A DNA stretch of 64,000 nucleotides from Bacillus sp. FJAT-25509 (lineage in GTDB: Bacteria; Bacillota; Bacilli; Bacillales; Bacillaceae_G). The position numbers and the translations under genes are program-made. Of the stretch, positions 51,773-60,273 are shown piece after piece. Under the pieces are notes generated by a model that was not told the origin of the DNA, made no database searches, and saw nothing but the letters and a program-made list of their open reading frames with translations. Numbering within the stretch: the stretch's first letter is position 1; the number at the start of each line of letters is the position of its first letter. Where the stretch lies: the NCBI RefSeq assembly GCF_001420605.1, contig NZ_LJIZ01000003.1, positions 124,001 to 188,000 of the forward strand. Reading direction: 5' to 3'.

Positions 51773-52117
51773 TTACTTACAATCACATGTAGTCAATGAA
51801 TACCCTATAATTTTAAATCCTTTTTTTCTAAGAAATCGAATACTTATATTTTTTTCAAGTTTATTTGAAGCGACAATATGAATTTCATTAATTGAAATAT
51901 CTACATATGATCTTTTTAAATAGCCGATAGGAATATTCAATGCATTAATAATAGGCATTTTATTAGATTCATTATAATCTCTTACATCTATAATTTGAGT
52001 TGATTTTTTACTTAAAATAGAAGATAAATTTGTACATTTAATATGCCAAATTGGAAAATACCTAATATACAGTTTTCTTATGATTAGACCAATTATTAAT
52101 GTAAAAATAACAATCAA
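51773..52117 (-). CDS. Membrane-anchored degenerate rhodanese lacking the catalytic Cys
   Basis: A 114-residue protein with an N-terminal membrane segment (IVIFTLIIGLIIRKLYIRYF) and a rhodanese-like domain: QIIDVRDYNESNKMPIINAL keeps the first CH2A-like motif. The active-site loop should read C-x-x-G-x-R, but here IHIVASNKLEKNISI has no Cys and no Gly or Arg in place. It cannot be a normal sulfurtransferase; it may bind a partner or be decaying. The start is TTG with GAGGTAT before it. It is first in the minus-strand sulfur operon and has its own CstR-like operator. Confidence 0.75.
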   Translation of the reverse strand: MIVIFTLIIGLIIRKLYIRYFPIWHIKCTNLSSILSKKSTQIIDVRDYNESNKMPIINALNIPIGYLKRSYVDISINEIHIVASNKLEKNISIRFLRKKGFKIIGYSLTTCDCK

Positions 52118-52162
52118 TTTGATACCTCATTTTCAAAAAAAATATATTACAAAAATGATTAT

Positions 52163-52178
52163 ATACCCCGTAGGGTAT
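52163..52178. promoter_or_regulatory. CstR-like operator upstream of the sulfur operon
   Basis: ATACCCCGTAGGGTAT, near-perfect dyad, 46 bp before the first gene (degenerate rhodanese). Confidence 0.75.
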
Positions 52179-52425
52179 TAAATCAATTATTTATTATTAA
52201 ACATAAAAAAATCTTTTTTAAAGTAAGCATCGCACAATAAAAATGAAACTTCATGACGCTCCTTTTTAATTCTAATGGTGAATTTTTTTACTTATCCTTT
52301 TTTATCATTAAGTGCAGAAGTGAAACAATTCAATATTCTCAAACGCTTTTACAAATCAATAAAACATATTCTGCAAAAATTAGGTAAACTTATAAAATGA
52401 AGCAAAACTTATTAGGAGAATGTTT

Positions 52426-52881
52426 ATGAAAGCATATGAAATAATGATTGAAGATGTTTTTAAAGTAAACGGAAATGACACGGTTAGATCAATCATTGAA
52501 ATATTTATTAACAACCGGATTAGCGGCCTTCCTGTAGTCAATGATCGGAACGAAATTATAGGGTATGTAAGTGATGGTGATATACTTAGATATATTGGAA
52601 AGCATGAGGATCGTATTATTAATGTTTTCGCCTACATGGCATATGTTCAAGGAGATAATGAGGAATTTGAGGATAGAATACAAACATTGTTAAATATGAA
52701 CGTTCTTGAAATCGCTAAAAAAAAGGTTATCAAAGTTTCATGGGACGAAGAAATAGAGAATATTGCGGCTATTTCAGGAGAAAAAAGAATAAAAAAATTG
52801 CCAGTAGAACGTAATGGACTTTTAGTCGGGATTATTAGCCGTGGAGATGTTATTAGGCATTCATTCAAATCACTTATGTAA
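52426..52881 (+). CDS. CBS domain pair protein
   Basis: A 151-residue protein made of two CBS domains. The first reads MIEDVFKVNGNDTVRSIIEI, NRISGLPVVNDRNEIIGYVS and SDGDILRYIG; after an insertion (RIINVFAYMAYVQGDNEEFE) the second reads IKKLPVERNGLLVGIISRGD. CBS pairs bind adenosine nucleotides and usually regulate a partner; no partner is fused. AGGAG lies 7 bases before the ATG at 52426, preferred to an ATG two codons upstream. It is divergent from the sulfur operon, so a functional link is only positional. Confidence 0.88.
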   Translation: MKAYEIMIEDVFKVNGNDTVRSIIEIFINNRISGLPVVNDRNEIIGYVSDGDILRYIGKHEDRIINVFAYMAYVQGDNEEFEDRIQTLLNMNVLEIAKKKVIKVSWDEEIENIAAISGEKRIKKLPVERNGLLVGIISRGDVIRHSFKSLM

Positions 52882-52999
52882 CATTCATTTAAGAAAAAGA
52901 AACAACGAAAAATCTATTTACATAGTTTTTGCATTAAAAGGAAGGTTAGTATTACAAATGTAGGAGTTGATGCTGACTGACATGCATCAGCGGCCTCTC

Positions 53000-53022
53000 A
53001 GTAGGCTCAATCCCTACTTTCT
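53000..53022 (+). terminator. Probable terminator after the CBS gene
   Basis: AGTAGG with CCTACT around a 7-base loop followed by TTTCTT; a second small hairpin (TGATGC with GCATCA) lies just upstream at about 52968-52990. Confidence 0.5.
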
Positions 53023-53066
53023 TCATAGAAAATTGTGTTCTTATCTACCAAAATTTCCAAATAAAA

Positions 53067-53093
53067 TAAAAGGGGAAATCCTCCCCTTTTTTT
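53067..53093 (-). terminator. Terminator of the MFS gene
   Basis: AAAAGGGGA with TCCCCTTTT; T runs on both strands. Confidence 0.8.
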
Positions 53094-53108
53094 CACCTAT
53101 TTTTTCAA

Positions 53109-54326
53109 TTATAATGCCTGATCCTTTACTCCTCTAATATCTTGAGTGATTTTTCTACTCTTCTTCCCTATCCACCTATAAGAAACAAAACTACTTATTA
53201 GTAATACGAATGCTCCAAACAGGTAAGGAAGATTGATATGTATATCGAATAAAAAACCAGCAAGTATTGGCCCAAAAATTTGGCCAAGGCTCATATAGGC
53301 ATTGTTTAATCCTGCTACAAATCCTTGTTCATTTCCAGCCTCTCTAGAGAGCAATGTGTTAATCGTTGGACGTAAAATGTTATTAAATGTGAAATACAAC
53401 ATTGTTATGACCATTACATAAAAGAAATTTCCCGAAAATAGCAAGCACACAAGTGAAATGCCTGATAATAAGAGCATGCTGCTAATAATCGGCTTTTCTC
53501 CAAACCTTTTTGAAAGACGGTTCGTCAATACTAATTGGTTGAATGTACCAATCAATGAACAAACCATAAACAAGATAGATATTTCTCTAGTCGAAAATCC
53601 ATAGCTTTGAGTTACGAACAATGGATAGATTGCTTCAAAGTGAGTTAGTCCGAAACTAAGTGCGAATATCAATAACAATAAGATAAAATAACGAGATTTA
53701 ACCGATTGTGCAAGTTGACGAAAAATATTTTCTTTCTTCGTTTTTGATTTTAAATGCATTAGACGTTCCTCTGCAGTTTTGGATTCCGATAATAATCGTA
53801 AGCAGCTAATTACCGCTAAAGAACCAATCGTTGCAGAAGCAAAAAAAGGAGTCCTCGTGCCAAACTCAGCAAGTAATCCTCCTAAACCTGGACCAACAAT
53901 AAAACCAGATGACATGGAAGCACCTAAAAATGACATTGCTCTTGGCCTCTGTTCTTCTGTCGTGATATCAACGACATAAGCCATGATGGATGGAATCAAT
54001 GCAGCAGCGCCCATCCCTCCTATTAATCTTGAAACAAGAAAAATTGAAAAATGATCTGCAGTAGCGGCCAATATGTTTGAAATAACGAATAGACATAGTC
54101 CAACGACAATCATCGGCTTCCGTCCGTATTTGTCCGAGAAATCGCCTGCAATTGGCGAGAACAAAAACTGTGTTAGGCCAAAGGCAGATACTAAGTATCC
54201 TGCTGCTTTTCCGCCTGCTCCAAAATCTATTAGAAGCTCAGGAAGGATTGGAATGACAAGACCAATCCCAAGCATTGCAAGAAACATATAAGTTAGCAAA
54301 AACGGTAACGCAGATTTTGTTGACAT
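53109..54326 (-). CDS. Major facilitator superfamily multidrug/tetracycline-type exporter
   Basis: A 405-residue, 12-helix proton-coupled exporter of the DHA1 family. Markers are TYMFLAMLGIGLVIPILPEL, GLTQFLFSPIAGDFSDKYGR with the motif A loop (GDFSDKYGRKP), and motif C FIVGPGLGGLLAEFG in helix 5. The latter motif (G-P-x-x-G-G) identifies it as an antiporter. The closest known types are TetA/NorA/Bmr-like drug exporters; the substrate cannot be told. It has its own promoter region and terminator. Confidence 0.92.
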   Translation of the reverse strand: MSTKSALPFLLTYMFLAMLGIGLVIPILPELLIDFGAGGKAAGYLVSAFGLTQFLFSPIAGDFSDKYGRKPMIVVGLCLFVISNILAATADHFSIFLVSRLIGGMGAAALIPSIMAYVVDITTEEQRPRAMSFLGASMSSGFIVGPGLGGLLAEFGTRTPFFASATIGSLAVISCLRLLSESKTAEERLMHLKSKTKKENIFRQLAQSVKSRYFILLLLIFALSFGLTHFEAIYPLFVTQSYGFSTREISILFMVCSLIGTFNQLVLTNRLSKRFGEKPIISSMLLLSGISLVCLLFSGNFFYVMVITMLYFTFNNILRPTINTLLSREAGNEQGFVAGLNNAYMSLGQIFGPILAGFLFDIHINLPYLFGAFVLLISSFVSYRWIGKKSRKITQDIRGVKDQAL

Positions 54327-54424
54327 GTTTTTTTCCCTCTTTTACTTGTATTACTAAAAAACAAATATAATAGTCTTTGTCTTTGTGAAGAACTCCGAAT
54401 TCAGCTACATTTGGTTTGATCTAA

Positions 54425-55675
54425 TTAATTTGAAACCGAAATATCGGCATTTGCATAATGTAAAACCGCTTCTTCTAAAACATCGATACCAATTAAAATA
54501 TCATCAATATCAGTAAATTCGTCAGGATGATGGCTTAGACCATCCTCAGATGGAACAAAAATGAGACCAACTGGGGCAAGTCTAGTCATATTCATTGCAT
54601 CATGTCCTGCACCGCTTTGCATCACTTGAAAAGGAAGATCCTTTTTAACACAAATGGATTGTAGACCATCAATCAGTTCAGGCGAAAGCAAGACAGGCTC
54701 TTCAGAACTAATAATGTTCTTTTCTATTTCTAACATTCTATTTTTTTCAACATTTTCAATTGTTTTTAATAAATGATCCAAAACGAACTTTCTTGATTGT
54801 ACTGAGGAAGATCGAATGTCGATTTTCATTAGTACTTCTCCTGGAACTACATTCATTGCACCAGAATGGATATCCAAAACACCAACTGTAGCAACAGTAC
54901 CATGTTCTTGTTCATGAATTGCAACTTTCTCAAGCTCTAATGCAATTTCAGAAGCACCAAGAAGAGCATCTTTTCTCATATTCATTGGAGTCGTACCAGA
55001 ATGAGACGCTTTTCCGTTTATTTTTACAAGTAATCTAATAGGTGCTGCAATTCCAGTAACAACCCCAATTTTTTTATCATTATTGATTAATATTGGACCC
55101 TGCTCAACATGAAGTTCAAAAAACGCCTTAAATTCTTCATTTACTCTACTTGCTTCATCAATACTATTAAAGTCAAGGGCACAGTGAGCAAATGCTTTTT
55201 CCATTGTAATACCATTACGATCTTCTAAATGACGGTACTTCTCTTTTTCAATAAGCCCAGCCATCGCTTTACTCCCTACAGTTGATACCCCAAAACGAGA
55301 TGATTCTTCACAAGCAAATGAGATAATTTCAATTGGATGATCAGTCACAATATTTTTTTCATTTAATCGACTAATAACTTCGAGTGCCGCAATGACGCCT
55401 ACTACTCCGTCATATTTCCCACCTTCGTATACCGAATCTAGATGAGACCCCATAGCAACCGGTGCTAGACCCTCTACTTTACCTTCTCTTCTTGCTATAA
55501 CATTTCCACATTGATCCATTCGTATATCTAATTTTTCTGCTTTACACATACGAATAAATGCGTGTGTACAAGTTTGTTCCATATTCGAATAAGCCAGTCT
55601 TGTAATTCCTTTTTCCCCAGTGTTATATTGACTAATTTTATTAAAAAGTGTTAAATATCTTTCTTTACGATCCAT
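54425..55675 (-). CDS. M20-family ureido amidohydrolase (allantoate amidohydrolase/N-carbamoyl-amino-acid hydrolase type)
   Basis: A 416-residue binuclear metal hydrolase of the hydantoinase/carbamoylase family. Metal ligands and catalytic residues are visible: MGSHLDSVYEGGKYDGVVGV, FACEESSRFGVSTVGSKAMA (Glu pair), FFELHVEQGPIL (His) and QSGAGHDAMNMTRLAP (His), with KASHSGTTPMNMRKDALLGA in the dimerisation domain. AllC-type enzymes release CO2 and ammonia from allantoate, giving ureidoglycine; relatives remove carbamoyl groups from amino acids. Context (oxamate carbamoyltransferase, carbamate kinase, purine permease) favours the allantoate branch. It is separated from the deaminase gene by a terminator, so it is its own unit. 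Confidence 0.88.
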   Translation of the reverse strand: MDRKERYLTLFNKISQYNTGEKGITRLAYSNMEQTCTHAFIRMCKAEKLDIRMDQCGNVIARREGKVEGLAPVAMGSHLDSVYEGGKYDGVVGVIAALEVISRLNEKNIVTDHPIEIISFACEESSRFGVSTVGSKAMAGLIEKEKYRHLEDRNGITMEKAFAHCALDFNSIDEASRVNEEFKAFFELHVEQGPILINNDKKIGVVTGIAAPIRLLVKINGKASHSGTTPMNMRKDALLGASEIALELEKVAIHEQEHGTVATVGVLDIHSGAMNVVPGEVLMKIDIRSSSVQSRKFVLDHLLKTIENVEKNRMLEIEKNIISSEEPVLLSPELIDGLQSICVKKDLPFQVMQSGAGHDAMNMTRLAPVGLIFVPSEDGLSHHPDEFTDIDDILIGIDVLEEAVLHYANADISVSN

Positions 55676-55813
55676 GAGATATCTCCTGTCCTGTTATTTA
55701 TCTTTTTTCCTTCACTTAACGGGAAGTAACCCTCCACAAATAGAAATTTCATTTTATTAAAGGGATATTGGTTGCAAGATGTCCCTCATGAAAAGTTTAA
55801 TTTTGAAATGGTA

Positions 55814-55843
55814 AAATCCGACTCCAATATCGAAAGAGCCGGA
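55814..55843 (-). terminator. Terminator after the deaminase gene
   Basis: TCCGGCTC pairs with GAGTCGGA (one mismatch) on the minus strand, followed by TTTTA; ends the allH...deaminase transcript. Confidence 0.55.
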
Positions 55844-55923
55844 CCGTGGTTTTTTTTGTAAATGAACCAGTAGTAAAGCTCTCATAATGCCAGCTTTACT
55901 TAAACAGGTAGTGTATAAAAAGA

Positions 55924-56373
55924 TTATTTATTTATTTTGTGAAAATGTTCAAATAAATTATCACATTCTTCTCTCTTCTCAACTTTAATCATGTCAAGAA
56001 CGCTTTTATCTTCACCAGTTAAATATTTGCGAAGATGTAAATCAGAGAAGCCGTGAACATCAGCATCTTCTGAAGTGTTGCAATAGTATACTTTCTTAAT
56101 GCCAGACCAAATAATTGCAGCTACACACATTGGGCATGGCTCACATGTTGCATAAATTTCACAATCAGATAAGTCCATCGTATCTAACTTCTTGCAAGCT
56201 TCTCTGATTGCAACCATTTCTGCGTGTGCAGATGGGTCAGTATCTCTCATCATCGTGTTACTAACAACTGCGATAATTTCATCGCCTCTAACAATTGTTG
56301 CGCCAAAAGGTCCTCCAACTTTATTATTCATTCCTTCGATTGTTGCTTCTGCTGCCATTTTCATGTAATCCAT
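55924..56373 (-). CDS. guaD: Guanine deaminase-type nucleobase deaminase
   Basis: A 149-residue zinc deaminase of the cytidine deaminase-like fold. Zinc and catalytic motifs: DPSAHAEMVAIREACKKL (His-Ala-Glu) and ATCEPCPMCVAAIIWSGIKK (Pro-Cys-x-x-Cys); the N-terminus is MDYMKMAAEATIEGMNNKVG and it continues GGPFGATIVRGDE. The size and the C-terminal YYCNTSEDADVHGFSDLHLR fit the GuaD guanine deaminases, which make xanthine, rather than the tRNA adenosine deaminase. AGGAGG precedes the ATG. It follows the NCS1 permease by 77 bp, in keeping with purine uptake and breakdown. Confidence 0.88.
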   Translation of the reverse strand: MDYMKMAAEATIEGMNNKVGGPFGATIVRGDEIIAVVSNTMMRDTDPSAHAEMVAIREACKKLDTMDLSDCEIYATCEPCPMCVAAIIWSGIKKVYYCNTSEDADVHGFSDLHLRKYLTGEDKSVLDMIKVEKREECDNLFEHFHKINK

Positions 56374-56450
56374 TAGTAAATTCCTCCTATTATAAATGGA
56401 TATAGATGTGTCATTTGTTGCCTATCAACCTATGAATCTATACTACTCAA

Positions 56451-57899
56451 CTATTTCAATTTGTTCTTTTTTCCAACTATCGAATATAAAATAAACGAGA
56501 CAATTAATCCACTAAAGAAAGCGAATTCGTTCATTTTCACTAAAAAAGGAACATTCTTAAGAAAAGCACCTGACATTGGAAGGATAAAACTAATGGCCAA
56601 AACAATCATCGCACTAGTATTGTAACCATTCTTATATTCCCCATTACTGCCATTTGGTATATAAATATGATTTAGATTCATCTTTCTTTTTCGGTGAATA
56701 TAGAAGTTTGAAAGCATAATACCTGTTATAGGTCCGAAGATCGAACCAATAAAGCTATAAAAGTAAAATAATGTCGTTGGGCTAGATACGAGCTTCCAAG
56801 GTAAAATTAGTGTTCCAATAATAGCTGTTAAAATTCCCGCTGATTTTACTGTAAACACTTTTGGGAAAAGCGCTGTCATTTGTAAACCAGATGGTAAAAG
56901 GTTAGCAAACACAACAAACGCTATAGCACCAACGTTTAATGCTAATATTAAAACAAGCACAGAGAAAGTATTTTCAATTTTATCAATCGCATGAACAATA
57001 TTGAAAATTGGTTCACCAAAAGCAATTTCAGTTCCTGCAATTAATGAAACACAAGTGATGGCAAAAAGAATATAGGATAATATAAATCCTAATGGTAGTC
57101 CAATAATGAAATCCTTTGGACTTTTCGCTCGATGGGTAAAATCTGAAATATTTACAATCGGACCCGCCCAGTTAGATACTAAGGCACTCACACAGGCAAT
57201 AAATACTAATGGGCTACTTGTTGGATGCTTTGGAACATAATCAAAAATTGGTCCAAATCCCCCAGCCATATTAATCGCCCAAACAGCTGCACCAATGATA
57301 AAGATGTAAACAATAGGTGAAGACCAGCTACCAAATTTGTTAAGAACATTCATCCCACCTAAGAAAAGCAGAACCGTAACTGTCCATAATATTACGTATG
57401 AAATCATCGTTGGAACCGTTAATCCAAGTAGATTAAAGTCGCCACCTATCGTCATATAGTTTGGGAAAAATCTTGCAAAAATGACATTCAATGATTCCGC
57501 TCCGACAACAGTTGTCGTACCAAAAAATACGATCCCCGCGATCAGACCACGACATAATGCTGGGATTATAGCTCCTTTTTCCCCAAACGTTTCTCGAAGT
57601 AACATTGTAAATGGCATGCCATACTTGGATGCAGCATAACCATTAAGACAATATAATGTTGCAACGATAATCGCTGATAATAAAACAGCTGATATAACTT
57701 GCTTCGTATTTAGGCCGAGAACAAAAAATCCTGCTACTGTCATATATGACATAATATTATGAACTGCACCCATCCAAACGGTTATATAGTTGGACATTCC
57801 CCAATCTCTTTGATTTGGCAATTTAGGTAACAGTTCTTCAGAATATCCATAAGATTTATAGATTTCATGATCACTGGTTGCTAATTTAGCTTCTTCCAT
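56451..57899 (-). CDS. NCS1-family purine/cytosine (ureide) permease
   Basis: A 482-residue transporter with about 12 hydrophobic segments, NCS1 (codB-like) family. Markers: PNQRDWGMSNYITVWMGAVH at the start, followed by NIMSYMTVAGFFVLGLN, and WAGPIVNISDFTHRAKSPKD in the middle (the Na+/substrate region), and ITGIMLSNFYIHRKRKMNLN near the end. NCS1 members carry nucleobases, hydantoins and allantoin. Here the substrate is probably a purine or allantoin (inference from neighbours). The two ATG codons at 57902 and 57899 both follow AGGGGTG; the latter is listed. Confidence 0.9.
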   Translation of the reverse strand: MEEAKLATSDHEIYKSYGYSEELLPKLPNQRDWGMSNYITVWMGAVHNIMSYMTVAGFFVLGLNTKQVISAVLLSAIIVATLYCLNGYAASKYGMPFTMLLRETFGEKGAIIPALCRGLIAGIVFFGTTTVVGAESLNVIFARFFPNYMTIGGDFNLLGLTVPTMISYVILWTVTVLLFLGGMNVLNKFGSWSSPIVYIFIIGAAVWAINMAGGFGPIFDYVPKHPTSSPLVFIACVSALVSNWAGPIVNISDFTHRAKSPKDFIIGLPLGFILSYILFAITCVSLIAGTEIAFGEPIFNIVHAIDKIENTFSVLVLILALNVGAIAFVVFANLLPSGLQMTALFPKVFTVKSAGILTAIIGTLILPWKLVSSPTTLFYFYSFIGSIFGPITGIMLSNFYIHRKRKMNLNHIYIPNGSNGEYKNGYNTSAMIVLAISFILPMSGAFLKNVPFLVKMNEFAFFSGLIVSFILYSIVGKKNKLK

Positions 57900-57910
57900 C
57901 ATTAACACCC

Positions 57911-58861
57911 CTAATTCACAATATGTGTACCTGCTTGCTCATTCATTGCTTCTTTCAAGCTTTCAGGATTCGTAATAATTACTCTTTTTCCATTATTTTG
58001 TAAGAAACTTAAACTAGCCTCAATTTTTGGTAACATACTTCCTGGGGGAAAATGATTTTCAAGGACATATTGTTTTGTCTCTTCTACTGTAATTTTTTCA
58101 AGTGCTTTTTGATTTGGTTTACCAAAATTGATACATACCCTTGGAACTCCAGTTGTGACAATTAACGTCTCCGCATGAATTTGTTCTGCTAAAAGGCTTG
58201 TAGCAAAATCTTTATCAATTACTGCGTCAATACCTTCGTATGTTTTATCATCTTTTTTCACGACCGGTATTCCACCGCCACCTACTGCAATTACCACGTA
58301 ACCATCTTCAATTAATGAATAAATTACCTCTTTTTCAACGATATCAGTTGGTCTCGGTGATGGAACTACTCTTCTATATCCGCGACCAGAATCTTCAACA
58401 AAAAACCAGTTTGGATGATCCTTTTTCATTTCTTCAGATTGTTCTAATGTAAAGAATGAGCCAACAGGTTTCGTAGGATTTTTGAAATTAGGATCATCTG
58501 CACTTACTTCAACTTGTGTTATAACAGTAGCTACTTTCTTATTGATCCCTCTTTTTGCGAATTCGTTCGTTAACGCCTGTTGTATTTGGTATCCAATACC
58601 ACCTTGTGTATCTGCTACGTTGTTAACAAGAGGAACCGTTGGCATACCTGCTACCTCACTAGCAATCTCAGATCTTTGTAAAGCAAATCCAACTTGTGGA
58701 CCATTACCATGAGTTACGACAATTTCATAGCCTTCTTCTACCATATCTGCGATGTTGACAACCGTTTCTTGAACGGCTTCATATTGGTCTTGGGTTGTGT
58801 TGCGGCCATTTTCTCTAACTAGAGCATTGCCTCCGATCGCAACGATCACTAATTTCCCCAT
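57911..58861 (-). CDS. arcC: Carbamate kinase
   Basis: A 316-residue kinase that makes ATP from carbamoyl phosphate and ADP. Family motifs: VIVAIGGNALVRENGRNT-like opening (VAIGGNALVRENGRNTT), IVVTHGNGPQVGFALQRSEI, VGSFFTLEQSEEMKKDHPNW, GYRRVVPSPRPTDIVEKEVI and VVIAVGGGGIPVVKKDD. Together these are diagnostic. Its ATG overlaps the stop of the ankyrin-TPR gene as TAATG. In the ureide pathway this kinase takes the carbamoyl phosphate released by AllFGH and gives the energy-yielding step (AllK in other bacteria). Confidence 0.96.
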   Translation of the reverse strand: MGKLVIVAIGGNALVRENGRNTTQDQYEAVQETVVNIADMVEEGYEIVVTHGNGPQVGFALQRSEIASEVAGMPTVPLVNNVADTQGGIGYQIQQALTNEFAKRGINKKVATVITQVEVSADDPNFKNPTKPVGSFFTLEQSEEMKKDHPNWFFVEDSGRGYRRVVPSPRPTDIVEKEVIYSLIEDGYVVIAVGGGGIPVVKKDDKTYEGIDAVIDKDFATSLLAEQIHAETLIVTTGVPRVCINFGKPNQKALEKITVEETKQYVLENHFPPGSMLPKIEASLSFLQNNGKRVIITNPESLKEAMNEQAGTHIVN

Positions 58862-60051
58862 TATTTACCCCCTAAATGTTTAAATTCTTTAATACTTAGC
58901 AAATTGAGAGATTGCTCTTTATGAAGATGATATAAAGAATTAGTTGGATCATTTTCAATAGCATTTTCAATTGCTTCTACAGCTTCTTCATGTCTCTCTA
59001 GCGATCTAAGACTATTCGCTTTATGAAACGAAAAATCATATCGATTTGGTTGAAGTGCAAGAAGTTTATTCATTTCTTGTACAGCTTCTTCATGTCTTCC
59101 AAGTTCTCTTAAATAATTTGATTTATGGTAAAGATAGAAAGTTTCGCTAGGATCGAGTTGGACAGCTTTATCATATTCGCCTAAAGCTTCATCCGGTTTA
59201 TTCATTAATCTTAAGCAATTTGCAGTGTAAAAATAAAAATCAAGATTTTTTGGATCAAGAGCTAGGACATTGTTGTATTGTTCAAGTGCTTCTTCGTATC
59301 GTTTTAATTCTTGTAAGAAATACCCTTTGTAGTAGAGTAAATCAAAGTTTTTACTGTCTAATTCAAGCGCACTATTTATTTCTAAAATGGCTTCCTCATA
59401 TCGATTTGCCTTTGCCAGTACTTTTGCTTTCTTAATCGACTCATTCGTTTCGACGTATTCTTTATTAAAAATTTTTACAACCTTTTGCTGATTCAGGTCA
59501 ATAGCATGTTGTAAAGATGATTTTCCGTCTCGATCTGCTAAGTTACAATCTGCACCAGCATCAACAAGTAATTCGATTACGTCAGAATATAAACGGCCTC
59601 CATTACCTAAAATAACTGCCTCAAGTAATGCCGACCAGCCTAATTTATTGGCATGATTAACAGGAACTCCTGCATCTAAACAAATTTGTACAGTCTTTAA
59701 GTAGCCTTTTTCACTGGATGGTAATAAAGCAGTTCCACCAAATCGATTTACGCTATTTAAATCTGCCCCATACTTTAACATCATGCTTACTATTTCATGG
59801 AATCCATTTGCTCCAGAACAAATAAAAGGTGTTAATTGGGTGATATCTCTCGTATTAACGTCACTACCAGCTTCCAATAACCGTTTTACAATTTCGATCT
59901 GATTTTTTTGGGTAGCCGCCATTAATGCTGTACGACCATCAGAATCCTTATACTCAACACTTACTCCTTTTGATAAAAGCAGTTCGACTGCCTCTAAATC
60001 TCCTCGTTGACTTGCGAGAATTAATTCTGAATTTAAGGATTGATTTTCCAT
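58861..60051 (-). CDS. Ankyrin repeat-TPR protein embedded in the oxamate/carbamate kinase operon
   Basis: A 396-residue cytoplasmic scaffold. Residues about 1-190 form five or six ankyrin repeats (GRTALMAATQKNQIEIVKRL, LEAGSDVNTRDITQLTPFIC, KGYLKTVQICLDAGVPVNHA, NKLGWSALLEAVILGNGG). Residues about 205-385 are five tetratricopeptide repeats of 34 residues (YEEAILEINSALELDSKNFD, YEEALEQYNNVLALDPKNLD, PDEALGEYDKAVQLDPSETF, HEEAVQEMNKLLALQPNRYD, HEEAVEAIENAIENDPTNSL). No catalytic domain is present. GGGAGAG precedes the ATG at 60051; the longer frame is not used. Its stop overlaps the carbamate kinase start by one base, so it is translated with that enzyme. Confidence 0.9.
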   Translation of the reverse strand: MENQSLNSELILASQRGDLEAVELLLSKGVSVEYKDSDGRTALMAATQKNQIEIVKRLLEAGSDVNTRDITQLTPFICSGANGFHEIVSMMLKYGADLNSVNRFGGTALLPSSEKGYLKTVQICLDAGVPVNHANKLGWSALLEAVILGNGGRLYSDVIELLVDAGADCNLADRDGKSSLQHAIDLNQQKVVKIFNKEYVETNESIKKAKVLAKANRYEEAILEINSALELDSKNFDLLYYKGYFLQELKRYEEALEQYNNVLALDPKNLDFYFYTANCLRLMNKPDEALGEYDKAVQLDPSETFYLYHKSNYLRELGRHEEAVQEMNKLLALQPNRYDFSFHKANSLRSLERHEEAVEAIENAIENDPTNSLYHLHKEQSLNLLSIKEFKHLGGK

Positions 60052-60121
60052 AACATTTCTCTCCCTCTGTTGTTTTCTTATATGAAATGGCTGGCAACAT
60101 TTAAAATCCAAGGATTGAATT

Positions 60122-60157
60122 TTAGGGCCTGACACTTATTTTTTTGGTCAGACCCTA
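60122..60157. repeat. Imperfect inverted repeat in the allG-ankyrin gap
   Basis: TTAGGGCCTGACAC with GGTCAGACCCTAA around an AT loop; it lacks a T run on either side, so it is not a typical terminator and may be an mRNA-processing or repetitive element. Confidence 0.45.
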
Positions 60158-60273
60158 AGAATTAACTAAGACAATCTGCATGGACTACTCCCCTAAAGAC
60201 AACAGTTGGAGAGTTGTTTAAAATTCGAATGATTCCAAGTACGTTTTCGTAAAATCACTCGAATAACAGGTTA

